64,000 nucleotides of DNA from Vitis vinifera (Eukaryota > Streptophyta > Magnoliopsida > Vitales > Vitaceae). The position numbers and the translations under genes were made by a program. Of the stretch, positions 9,876 to 20,834 are shown in pieces; within the stretch, counting starts at the first letter, position 1; every line of letters begins with the position of its first letter. The DNA lies in NCBI RefSeq assembly GCF_030704535.1, contig NC_081812.1, positions 17,245,501-17,309,500 on the forward strand. Direction: 5' to 3'. Below the pieces are notes generated by a model. That model ran no database searches, had not been told where the DNA came from, and saw nothing but the letters and a program-made list of their open reading frames with translations.

Positions 9876-11106
9876 CATGGATTGAAAAATCGGAAAATGT
9901 CGCCGATATTTCGGAGAAATATCGGTTATCGGGCGGCATCGAAACGATAATCAGCACCGATTATCGATCGACGGAAAAATCGGCCAAAAATCGGCAAAAT
10001 CGCCGATATATCGGCGAAATATCGGTGGAGAACCGAAAAATCGGCGAAAAATCGGCGAGTGGAGGCACGCGCGGAGAAGACGGAGGTGGATGGAAAAAAA
10101 TCGGCGATTAATCGGTAAAATCGGCGATATATCGGCGATTTTTTGAAAATATCGGCGATTTTTTGCTGATAAAATCGCCGATTTTTTCAAAAAATCGCCG
10201 ATTTTTTCCAACTAGATTTCACCCGTGTAATTTAATTTTTTATAAAAAAAATTACAAGATAAAAATATTACCCTCTCATTGTAAGCATGAAAGAAAGGAT
10301 TCCATGTTGGGCCTGTCTTATGACACAACCCACATATCCACTCCAATTACTGTGGGCTTTTATTTCAGCCCACAAGACCATGCCAAGACTTTGCTGAGGA
10401 TGACTTTTATAGGAGTCATTTGACTCCTTGTTCCTCTCATTTTCCGATGTGGGATTGATAAATATCAATGAAAAAAAACATAACAAAACTCCACCAAGAG
10501 GATTTGAACCTTGACCAATCTTTTACTATAGTCCACATAGGACACCACTAGGCTACATGTGTTTTGTTATCTAATATGCCAAACAAAACAATATATATTA
10601 GATTTTAAATTTTTTTATAATATTAAATAAAAATAATATAATATTTTTAAAAATTATGAAATTAGTTTAAATTTTCATTTTTTTATATATTCACAATTAA
10701 ATATTATACATATTTCATTTAATAAAATTTAAAATATTAATATGATTTAATTTGATAATATCAAAGATATAAAATAATATTATTGATGTTTAATTTATTC
10801 ATATATATTTTAAAATTTTTATAATTATTTTTAATTTTAATAATATATAAATTATATATTTATGACGTTCGATCATCGGTCCGGTTCTAAAAACATTGAT
10901 TACACTTATAAAATAACTTTAACATGTATATTCTTACTTATTTTTATCATTCTTTGGATTTTTCTAAGCATTTCCATCAATTTTGGATAATTTTTGTCTC
11001 ATCGATATTTAATGAAAAATATCCACCGATATTTCTCCGATATTTCCGATATATCCGTAAAATCCAAGTACCGATATATCCGTATTTACCGATATTTCAA
11101 TCCTTG
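9876..11106. mobile_element. hAT-like non-autonomous element nested in the copia leader
   Basis: A 1231-bp insertion bounded by an exact 8-bp target duplication, the size typical of hAT elements. Its ends form a short imperfect inverted repeat: CATGGATTGAAAAATCGG on the left, and CAAGGATTGAAATATCGG when the right end is reverse-complemented. The first 340 bp are a dense mosaic of ATCGGCGA/TCGCCGAT-type motifs on both strands, able to fold extensively, and the last 100 bp repeat the theme (CGATATTTCTCCGATATTTCC). The middle is AT-rich, lacks a transposase frame and holds a tRNA-like segment at 10486-10562. Confidence 0.85.
10486..10562 (-). other. tRNA-like (pol III A-box/B-box) segment inside the hAT-like element
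   Basis: On the - strand TAGCCTAGTGGT (10555-10544) matches the A-box consensus, and GGTTCAAATCC (10510-10500) matches the B-box with one change, about 33 nt apart, a tRNA-like spacing. I cannot draw a proper cloverleaf with a matching acceptor stem or call an anticodon, so this is not annotated as a functional tRNA. It may be a decayed tRNA-derived (SINE-like) passenger or an internal promoter. Confidence 0.45.
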
Positions 11107-11114
11107 GTGCCACT
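11107..11114. repeat. 8-bp target duplication of the nested hAT-like element (right)
   Basis: GTGCCACT, identical to 9868-9875. Confidence 0.85.
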
Positions 11115-11350
11115 TTCAGGCGCGATTTGAAATGAGGTCGTGTTGGGGATCAGAAGGTGCCATTTTGGTGCCGTTCAGTGCCAATTTCAGGCGCGATTTG
11201 AGGCGCTGCAGGCGTCTGTTTAGGCGCAGTCCCACGCGGTGTTCAGCGCCACTTTCAGGCGCGATTTGAGGCACTGTAGGCATCCATTCAGGTGCAGTCC
11301 CATGCGGCGTTCAGCGCCACTTTCAGGTGCTGTAGGCGTCCGTTCATGCG
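11109..11350 (+). repeat. 68-bp GC-rich tandem repeat in the copia leader
   Basis: Units starting GCCA(A/C)TTTCAGG recur at 11109, 11180, 11248 and 11316, with a period of 68 bp between the last three. They contain GGCGC-rich text (GGCGCGATTTGAGGC, CCCACGCGG). The same text appears once left of the nested hAT-like element (about 9825-9875), so the leader array existed before that insertion. The array is much more GC-rich than its surroundings and lies between the primer binding site and gag. Confidence 0.85.
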
Positions 11351-11902
11351 CCATCTCAGTTTCAGGCGGCGCTGTTGTTCTGGCGCTGCTTTCTGGCGCC
11401 TTTTCTAGTAGAATGGTGGCGTTTTCCTTGTGACGCCGCCTGTAGGAATGCGATAGACGCCGTCGTTTGGCTTCAAGTTGCTGTGGGTTTGCATTGTTGT
11501 GCAGTATTCATTACTGCAGAGTATTTTATTTTATTTTAAACTTCCCATTATATTATTGGTATGTTTCACAGCATGTCACTTTATTGGTATGTTTCATGCA
11601 AAATTGGAGTCAATCGTGCACTGGGCTATGGATAAATATATATATAATTTTTGGGCCAAAAATACCCCTGAACCATACCGCAGGAGACGAGCATATTGTT
11701 TTTCAGTTTTATTGTCAATATTCATGAATTAATTTTGTATAAAGATGCCAATTACAAGTTGATATTTCTGTCTAAAGACTGAATATTGATGTTTGTGTTA
11801 GGTATCTTGTTATATGTCCACATACATATACATATATATGTTATTTATTTATTTATTCATGTATGTGTGATGATTATATGACTGATTGTGAGCTTTATTA
11901 TT

Positions 11903-14900
11903 ATGAATTCAGCATCTTCTATATCTGCAAATGTTAAAAACATTTCAATGCTTAATGACACAAACTTCAAGAAATGGAAGGAGCACGTTATAATTGTGCT
12001 TGGGTGCATGGATTTAGACTATGCATTAAGAGAAGATCGCCCTTCAGATCTTACTGATGCCAGCATTGCTGAGCAAAGGTCTACTATGGAAAAATGGGAG
12101 CGATCTAATCGCATGAGTCTAATGATAATGAAGCACTTAATTCCAGAAGCTATAAGTGGTGCAATACCTGAGGAAACCCGAGCCAAGGCATTCTTGGACT
12201 AGATAGCAAACCGATTTGCTGCAAACGAAAAGGTTGAGACAAGCACTATTCTTAGTAAGCTTGTCTCTATGCGGTATAAAGGGAAAGAGAATATAAGGGA
12301 ATACATTATGGAAATGTCTAATCTTGTGACTAGACTCAAGGCACTAAATTTGGAGTTGTCGGAAGACATACTTGTGCACTTGGTCTTGATCTCTCTGCCT
12401 ACACAATTCAGTCCATTCAAGATCAGTTACAACACTCAAAAGGAGAAATGAACTTTGAATGAGCTTATTGCTCAGTGTGTACAAGAGGAAGAGAGATTGA
12501 AACAAGAGAAGATAGAAAGTGCTCACTTGACTTCCACATCTCAAGGATTTTGTGCCAACAAGAAAAAAAAGAGGGATAATAAAGGAAAAAAAACTGCAGT
12601 TTCTGAGACATCAAAGCAGAAGGTGCAGAAGAAACAAGATAAGGAGATCACTTGTTTCTTTTGCAAAAAGGTTGGTCATATGAAGAAGACATGTACCAAA
12701 TACGCTGCTTGGCGTGAAAAGAAAGACACATTTCTCAACTTTGTTTGTTCAGAAATTAATTTAGTTGTAGTGCCTACTGACACTTGGTGGATAGATACGG
12801 GTGCAACTACTCACATAAGTGTCACTATGCAGGGTTGCCTAAGGAGTCAAATGCCAACTGATGGTGAAAAATACATCTATGTGGGAAATGACAACAAGGT
12901 TGCAGTCAAGGCTATTGGTCTTTTAAGATTACAGTTAGACTCTGGATGTACTTTGGATTTGGAAGAGACTTTTGTAGTACCGTCGTTTAGACGGAATTTA
13001 ATTTTTGTTTCATGTCTGGACAAATTTGGATATTGTTGTTCATTTAGAAATGAAATGGTTAGTCTTTATCTAAATTCAAATGTTATTGGTACAGGTAGTC
13101 TAATAGATAAATTATACAAATTGACCATAAAGGCCACTAATGGAAATGAAACCTTGCATTCAAGTGATTATGGCATTAAGCGAAAATTAATAAATGAGAA
13201 TTCATCAATGTTATGGCACAAGCGTTTGGGTCACATTTCAAATCAACGGATTCAAAGGCTTGTGTCAGAAGGAATTCTTGATTCACTTGATTTCTCAGAC
13301 TTTCAAGTCTGTATAGAGTGCATTAAAGGTAAACAAACAAATATGAGGAAAAAGGATGCCAATAGGTGCAGTGACCTCTTGGAATTGATACATGCGGACA
13401 TTTGTGGTCCATTCCCTACAGCTTCTTGGAATGGACAACAATATTTTATCACTTTCATTGACGATTACTCGCGTTATGGCTATCTTTATTTGATTCATGA
13501 GAAATCTCAGTCATTGGATATGTTCAAGAATTTCAAAGCTGAAGTTGAGAACCAACTAAGCAAGAAAATAAAGGTTGTCAGATCTGACCGTGGGGGTGAA
13601 TATTGTGGTAGATATGACGGATCAAGTGAACAACGTCCAGGGCCATTTGCCAAATATTTGATGGAGTGTGGTATCGTTCCTCAGTACACCATGCCAGGGA
13701 CTCCAAGCCAAAATGTTGTAGCAGAGAGGCGAAACCGTACTCTTAAGGATATGGTAAGAAGTATGATTAGTCATTCCACCTTACCAGAATCACTTTGGGG
13801 CGAAGCTATCAAAACTGCAGTTTACATTTTGAATAGAGTACCAAGTAAAGCAGTAGCCAAAACACCATATGAATTATGGACTAGCAAGAAACCTAGTATT
13901 AGGCACTTGCATGTTTGGGGTTGTCTAGCTGAAGCTAGGCCTTACAAGCCAAATGAAAAGAAATTGGACTCTAGAATAGTGAGCTGCTACTTTGTAGGGT
14001 ATTCTGAAAGGTCGAGAGGTTTCAAATTTTATGACCCCTCATCTAAATCCTTCTTTGAAACGGGTAATGCTAAGTTCATTGAGGATGTTAAGTTAAGTGG
14101 GAGAGAACAATTAAGAAATGTGGTATTTGAAGAGGAATCTGTTAGTATTCCTACGACTGGACATGGTCATATTATGTTTGATGACACTATTCAGAATGTA
14201 TAGTTGATAACAGAAATTCAAGACATACCTGAAATTCCTCCTGCTCAAGTTATAGAACCAATTCAAGTTCATGAAGAGGTAACTCAACAACCTCAAGAAC
14301 CTCAAGTACAAGTGCCACTAAGGAGATCCACTAGAGAAAGGAGAAGTACAATTTCAGATGATTATGTTGTATATCTCCAAGAACATGAGTTTGACATGGG
14401 TATAGAAGACGATCCAATTTCAGTTAATCAAGTCAAACAAAGTTCTAACTCTGAAAAGTGGATAGAAGCCCTGAAGGAAGAGATAAAATCAATGAAAGAC
14501 AATGGTGTTTGGGACCTAGTAGAGTTGTCTGAAGGTATAAAACCGATTGGTTGTAAATGGATTTTTAAGACCAAACGGGATTCAAAATGCAACATTGCTA
14601 GGTATAAGGCACGCCTAGTCGCAAAAGGTTTCACTCAAAAGGAAGACATTGATTATAAGGAGACCTTTTCACCGATTTCATCAAATGACTCCTTTAGAAT
14701 CATCATTGCACTTGTAGCTCATTATGATTTAGAGCTACATCAAATGGACGTTAAAACTGCGTTTCTTAATGGTAACATTGATGAAACAATATACATGGTG
14801 CAACCGGAGAACTTTGAGTCTAATGATTCAAAGTAACTTGTATGCAGATTAAAAAGGTCCATATATGGTTTAAAGCAAGCATCCCGACAATGGTACCGAA

Positions 14901-15994
14901 ATTTTGATCAGGTGATTACTTCATTTGGTTTTAAGGAGAACACCGTTGATCAATGCATATACCTCAAGTTCAGCGGGAGCAAATTCATTATCTTGGTGCT
15001 ATATGTTGATGATATTCTACTTGCAAGTAGTGATGTGGGACTTTTGTATGAAACCAAGCGATTTCTATCTAGTAAATTTGATATGAAAGATTTTGGTGAT
15101 GCATCTTTTGTGTTGGGTATACAGATCTATAGGGATCGTCCAAGAGGTATACTTGGGTTATCACAAAAGGCCTACATTGATAAAGTGTTGAGTAGATTTG
15201 GCATGAGCAATTGTGTACCAGGAGACACGCCTGTAGCAAAAGGCGATAAATTTAGTTTGCACCAATGTCCGAAAAATGAACTTGAGAAAAAGGATATGGA
15301 GATGATTCCCTATGCCTCGACAATAGGAAGTTTCATGTATGCACAAGTTTGTACGCGTCCGGATATTGCGTACATTGTTGGAATGTTAGGCAGATATCTA
15401 AGTAACCCAGGTATGGATCACTGGAAAAAGGCAAAACAGGTTATGCGGTATTTACAAAGAACTAAAGACTATATGTTCACATACCATAGATCTAGTCATT
15501 TGGAGATCGTGGGATATTCGGACTCCGATTTCGCGGGATATCTTGACAGCAGGAAATCCACTTCAGGTTACATCTTCATGTTGGCTGGAGAAGCAGTTTC
15601 ATGGAAAAGTGTTAAACAAACACTTATTGCTTCTTCCACCATGGAAGTAGAATTCATAGCTTGCTACAAGACATCAAACCATGGGATATGGCTACGAAAT
15701 TTTATCACTCAGTTGCGAATTATTGATGGGATTGAGAAACCATTGAGAATCAATTGTGATAATAAAGCCGCAGAATTGTATTCTAAGAACAACCGAAGTT
15801 CGTCAAAGTCCAAACATATTGACATCAAGTTCTTGGTTGTGAAAGAAAGAGTTCAGAGTCTTCAAGTATCGATTGAACACATAAGCACAAACTCCATGAT
15901 TGCGGATCCACTCACTAAGGGTTTGCCACCCAAAGTATATCATGAGCATGTCACACATATGGGTGTTGTACACATTGATGATGTGCTAGTATAG
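11903..15994 (+). pseudogene. Copia gag-pol polyprotein, single frame with four stop codons
   Basis: One continuous frame of 1364 codons from ATG 11903, interrupted by stops at 12200 (TAG), 12449 (TGA), 14201 (TAG) and 14834 (TAA), with no frameshift. Visible domains in order: gag with a UBN2-type region and a CCHC knuckle ([14 protein letters not shown], near 12650); protease with [10 protein letters not shown] (DTG active site, near 12790); integrase with an HHCC zinc site (WHKRLGH...CIEC), GPF, a D-D-E core ([27 protein letters not shown]); reverse transcriptase with KARLVAKGF, YGLKQASRQWY and catalytic YVDD at 15002-15013; and RNase H with DSDFAG, STSGY and LIASSTMEVEF. All stops are explainable by single C-to-T or G-to-A changes (CAG, TGG, CAA precursors). 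A functional copy would yield virus-like particles and reverse transcriptase. Confidence 0.95.
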
Positions 15995-16438
15995 TGGGAG
16001 TTTGTATTTAGATTTTGTGTTCGTTTTCTTGATGTGACATTATGTTGTGTTATCTGTACAAACCTTAATTTTAAATATTATTGTATTTGAATTCTCTAAA
16101 TTGAAATGATGACTTTCAAAAGCATATTAGCATCAAGTGTTGAAAGTGGAATTTGACTAATTTTTAGTCATAAAGTGGGACCAATTAGAAATAGACATAT
16201 TAAAGATCACATTCTATGTAATTTCCATGCTACACATCCATACTTGATCCATGTTGCTAATTTTGTTAATGTTGTGATCATTGATGGGTCTAGTTATAAT
16301 TAAGATTAACGAAGGCCGCTTTGATCCTATGTTAACATAACTAATAGACCGGATTGTTTAAGGATATTAAGTTAGAATAGCAAGATGAGCTCAATAAAGT
16401 ACTATCATGAACATTGTTTTGTACTATATGTGGTCCAA

Positions 16439-16446
16439 GTGGGAGA
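16439..16446 (+). other. Polypurine tract of the copia element
   Basis: GTGGGAGA immediately before the 3' LTR (separated from TGTTGAG by a single T), in the position where plus-strand DNA synthesis of copia elements is primed. The stretch 15995-16438 between the polyprotein stop and this tract is the untranslated 3' region. Confidence 0.85.
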
Positions 16447-16447
16447 T

Positions 16448-16906
16448 TGTTGAGATATGGACTCACATATTTAACAATGATACATGACTAAGCTATTCGC
16501 TTATTGATATTTATTTTGTATCAGTTTTTCATAGTATGGGCCACCTTATGTGTAGAGCTCATTGCCATCACGGGCCTTAAATGATGGGCCTAAGACTCGT
16601 GAGGCCCAATAGCCAAAGGGTATGGTCCCTAAGGCAGGAGGATATAAAACCAAAGGCTAAGTGTCTGTTCAATTTAATCACATTATATGAAATAAGAACA
16701 GACTCGTTTTTTCTCCTGCTCCCATCATCTGAGAGAATCCAGAAAGAGGTGGTGTCCCCCACAGTCTTAGAAGATCCATACCTTGTTCAAACGAAAACAA
16801 AATGGACTCAGGTATGATTCACTCAAAACAAAGGCATATTTCTTCATATGATTTGGCATGAGATTCCTGTGTAAACATTCTTGGATTTATGATGGTTTGG
16901 TAAACA
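16448..16906 (+). repeat. 3' LTR of the copia element
   Basis: 459 bp, TGTTGAG...GGTAAACA, about 95-96% identical to the 5' LTR. The differences are roughly 20 transitions and one 4-bp gap. Confidence 0.95.
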
Positions 16907-16945
16907 TCCAAAACCAACGAAGCTTGGCTGCTGAAAAGATGGAGC
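16907..16945 (-). pseudogene. LysM-like gene fragment, part upstream of the copia insertion
   Basis: Joined across the copia element, this short piece continues the same - strand frame (…PSFVGFG then FQTPF in 9083-8875). An in-frame TGA lies immediately upstream at 16946-16948 and no ATG is present between, so the start codon has been lost or lies in a different exon arrangement. Further host-like sequence runs to about 17090, where the truncated Mutator-like element begins. Confidence 0.35.
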
Positions 16946-17092
16946 TCACTGTTGCTGGTGATGATGATGATCGTTTTAGAGGTATTGAAAAGTGACTTGA
17001 GATGGGTTTGGGAACGTTGATGGCTTCTAGGCATTAGGGTGGGACTTGTAGAAGCAGGTCGGCTGATGCATGGGTTAATGTAACTTTAGGCA

Positions 17093-20000
17093 AGAATTGT
17101 GTTTTGAAGTGAGAGGGGTGTCATCAAAGATCCTGTATCATGCACATTTAAACCTGACACCGTGTAAAAAATATCCTTAAAATACCCTTAATACCTATTC
17201 AATTTTTTTCCTTTTTTTTTTTTTCCATTCCTTATTACATATTACCCATTTCTAACTTTTTATTTTTGTTTTTCTTTTTCTTCCGATTTATATTTTTATG
17301 TTATGTCAAATAAAAAACAATAATGTTTTTTTTTTTCATTTTTAAAGATATTGAATCATTTTACTCTTATTATAAGCAAGGATAAATTTTTGTGAATTTT
17401 TCATCCAAATATTTTTTATATTTTTGTATTTATCTTTTAGTTTAATTTTCATTTTTTATTTTAAATTTATATTACCATTTTATTTATATTTTCTCTTATT
17501 TTTAGTTATTTTTTATATTTTCCACATTAACCATATTTTAAAAATTTTAAAATTTGATTGTCACTTCACTCATATTATATATATATCCTTTGCCTGTTTA
17601 ATTTTTAATATTCTTATTTTAAAATTTTTAAAAAGATAAATTTATTAAAAAATAACTAAGATATGAAGTTGTAATATTATTTTAATAAATTTTCTTATCT
17701 AGATAAACTAATGCAAAGTATTTTGACTCAAAGTAAGAAAATTGTCAATACAATTTTTTAGTGAAACTTTAGGAATTAAATTTCAAATAAAATATGTTAT
17801 ATAAAATTTTATCTAAAAATTATTGAAAGTGGTATTTAATTTTTTTTATTGACTTTCAAACTTATTTAATTTTTTACTTGAAAGGTAATAAAACGTGTTT
17901 ACAAAAAAAAGAAAAAAATAGTTTTCAATTTTTAAATAAATGAGTATAAATATATTAAAAGAATTAAAGATAATCTTAGTAAAAATTTTGATAAATATGA
18001 TTATAATTTTAAATATAGATTTATTTGGACAAAATTTCACCCAAAAAAAATGTGGGAATTAAGAAAGAGCATTGTTAAAACTACAAAAACAAAATATGCA
18101 ATTACAAAATTTTGATGATAAAATTTAAAAATTAAATTCGAAACAATTCCTGAGTGAAGAAAAATCCTTGAGTGGAAAAAAAATGGGAAAGTTTTTCAAA
18201 ATCACTTGAAATCCTTAACCAAAAGCAATATTGTATACCTTTGTACAGTTAGTAAATTTATCTTATATAACTAATGTCATATCTTTGTACAATAACTCAA
18301 ATTCCATACATCGCCTCATAAATATCTGACAATAGATCAGTTAACCATGTTTGCATTGATTTGGTTTAAAAGAAGATGAAAAATTGTTGTATAATTTTGT
18401 TTTGCAATCTCATAAGTGAGACATCTATTCAAATAACCATATACAAGTTAGACAAAGTGCATAAGATGAATGTATGCTTAACCAATGTGTGTGAGAAATA
18501 TCATATATCCTTGGTTAGAGGAAATAAACAAACAAGTTTTTTAGAATCACTTAAAATCCTTTATAAATAGTTTTGTACACCTTTGTACAGTTAGTATATT
18601 TGTCATGTACACTTAGTGTAAATACCTTGTACAGTAACCCAAATTCCATATACCCCCTACTTAATGTATGCCCATAGGTAGGTTAACCATGTTTTCATTG
18701 GTTTGATTCAAAAAATAGTGAAATATGAAAAAATAAAATTTCCCCTCAAACATCATTAGTGGATAAGTATTTGAATTGTCATGTGCGGGTTAAATAAAGT
18801 GTATAAGATGAATGTGTGCTATGAGAGTGTAATCATTAGCTGACAAGACAAAAAAAAAAAAGAGTTATCCAAAATCAATTAAAATCTTTTACAAATGATA
18901 GTTTTGTATACTTCTTGTACAATTAGAACATTTTCTTGTATAGTTAGTATAACACCCTTGTATAATGGTACAGATTTGATCGACATACATATATTATGTG
19001 TCCACATATGATATGTGAACCATGTTTTCAATTGTTTGATTTAGAAAATAATATAAAACGTAAAAACAAATTTTTTCCTCAAACATCATTATCAGGGTAA
19101 ATATTTGAATTGTCATATATAAATTAAATAAAGTATATGAAATGAAAAAATTTGTGATAGAATAGTGTACAATCCTTATATGACAAGAAAAAAAACAAAG
19201 TAGTTCAAACTATACAGTCTTGTACACCCCTTGTACAATTAGTGTATTTTCCCTATACAATTAGTGTAACAGCCTTGTAAAATAACATAAATTTCATACA
19301 TATGCATAAATTATGTCAACATGAGTGTATAAACTATGTTCCCAATGGTTTGACATTTAAAATAATTAAAACAAATAAAACGTTATTTTATTTTATTTTA
19401 ATACAAAATATAATTAAAAATAAGACAAATAAATTACTTGAAAACTATTATTTAAACCAAATTTATTTATTTATTTCCTTTTATTTTTGGAAATAAAGAA
19501 AAAATAATAAAAAATTTATTTAACCATAAGAAATATAAATATAAGACCAATTAAAAAATACCAAATTTATTTATTTATTTATTTATTTATTTTTGAAATT
19601 AAAGAAAAAAAATAAAAAATTTATTTAACCATAAAAAAAATTAATATAAGATATGTTAGAAAATAAAAATAACCCCAAATTTATTTACATATTTCATTTT
19701 ATTTATTTAAATTAGAAAGTAATTTACTTTAATAGATCAAAATGTGCACAATCAATCTATTACTTTGTTAATTATGGATATATTAAAATTTTTTATTACA
19801 CAAAAAATAGAGAAAATAAAATTAAAACTAGTAATAAATATATATAGTTTAGTTATTTAATTATTTTTCATGTAAAAGATACACACAAAAAAACACACAT
19901 ACACAATTGACCAATTCCTTTATTTAATTATAAACATAATATATATTTTTTATATTAAAATAACTAATGGAAAAAGTAAAAAATGGGTAATCACTAAATG

Positions 20001-20277
20001 AAATTTAATTCTTTTTATTATTTTCATATAAAAAATTAATACTAAACAAGGTTTTCAATTTTTATTCTTAAAAATAGTTTTTATTTTTTAATTAAACATT
20101 TTTTTCAAAAAGAAAATATAAAAAATAAAAATCATATTACCATATTTTTTTAGAAAGTATTTTTTTTAAATAGTTTTTGAATGTAATTTTTGTTTATTTA
20201 TAATTTATAATAAAAAATAATATTGATTTTCAATTATTTATATAAAACAATTTTAAAAAACAATGAAAAATCCAAAT
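17093..20277. mobile_element. Truncated Mutator-like element, reverse orientation, related to 1553-4328
   Basis: The left end AAGAATTGTGTTTTG matches the TIR start of the element at 1553-4328, but the rest of that TIR is replaced. From about 17200 onward the sequence is the reverse complement of the first element, with matches such as CATTTCTAACTTTTT and TCCTTTTATTTTTGG. Similarity ends at 20277, corresponding to about position 1797 of the first element, so the last 245 bp and the right TIR are missing. Diverged, AT-rich, no transposase frame. No target duplication can be defined. Confidence 0.85.
18198..19380. repeat. Internal array of about four ~330-bp units in the Mutator-like element
   Basis: Units begin near 18198, 18538, 18863 and 19200 (spacing 325-340 bp; the last is truncated). 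Each carries an AATCACTT/AAAATCCTT-type start, a GTACA-rich block (TTGTACACCTTTGTACAGTTAG in the second), AATTCCATACAT, GGTTAACCATGTTT..ATTGGTTTGATT, and an AAAGTGTATAAGATGAATG-like part. Units are strongly diverged from one another. Confidence 0.8.
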
Positions 20278-20478
20278 GACAAGTGACGAGTGATGGGATA
20301 TGTGCCGAGAGTGGGACAACATTATAGCCAAGTTGATGGGGCTATGACTGGTGAGGAGATTACATGAGGTTAATGTTTCAAGGTTGAAGAGAGACAAAAT
20401 GATCTAGGAGCTGGAGGAGCTAGATAACCCTTGGGAAAAATTGGTGGGTTGACCTTCATTTTTGAGTCATCTATCCAA

Positions 20479-20530
20479 ATAACTTGAGTAGAACGCGTAT
20501 GGGGATAACTTGAGTAGAACGCGTATGGGG
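20479..20530. repeat. Perfect 26-bp tandem duplication
   Basis: The 26-bp unit beginning ATAACTTGAGTAG and ending GCGTATGGGG occurs twice in direct succession (20479-20504, 20505-20530) without a mismatch, so it is recent or homogenised. Confidence 0.95.
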
Positions 20531-20720
20531 AGAAGAGAGGAGGAATGATGAGGTTTCTGAAATTTTTGGTGGTGGCCTTTAGGGGAATTTCTTGATTCGT
20601 TCTTCTTCTTACGTTAGAGAAATGTTTTTCAAACCTGCATACTCTTGTTGAAGTAAAAATTTCTCCAAGTTCCCCGCGTTTGAAGCCACTTCAAATCTGT
20701 TTAGATTTTCGCCCTGATCC

Positions 20721-20834
20721 ACCCACATCGAAGTCACTCACCGGAGTTTGCTACCCCAACACCAGATCCATTTATACACCCACATCGAAGTCACTCACCG
20801 GGGTTTGCTCCCTCAACGCCAAATCCATTTCTGC
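20721..20834. repeat. 57-bp tandem duplication
   Basis: Two adjacent units starting ACCCACATCGAAGTCACTCA at 20721 and 20778 with a few mismatches. Translated on + they give SKSLTGVC twice, but the host frame is too short and featureless to call a gene. Confidence 0.85.

Larger units (their letters stand above)
9084..16906 (+). mobile_element. Ty1/copia LTR retrotransposon, complete but inactivated
   Basis: A 7823-bp element with two LTRs (9084-9546 and 16448-16906), a Met-tRNA-type primer binding site, a polypurine tract and one long gag-pol frame in the order protease, integrase, reverse transcriptase, RNase H, which is the copia order. Flanking pentamers are TCCAT on the left and TCCAA on the right, four of five matching, as expected for a 5-bp target duplication with one later change. 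Four in-frame stops prevent expression. A hAT-like element is nested in its leader. It sits inside the LysM-like fragment, in the opposite orientation to it. Confidence 0.95.

Noticed and set aside
9951..10211. 86-codon minus-strand frame with repeated RRF/IGDF-type text, and a plus-strand counterpart
   Set aside because: It is the translation of the ATCGGCGA motif mosaic at the left end of the hAT-like element, not a protein.
10486..10562. Annotating the A-box/B-box segment as a functional tRNA gene
   Set aside because: No complete acceptor stem pairing or clear anticodon loop could be found by eye, and it lies inside a transposon.
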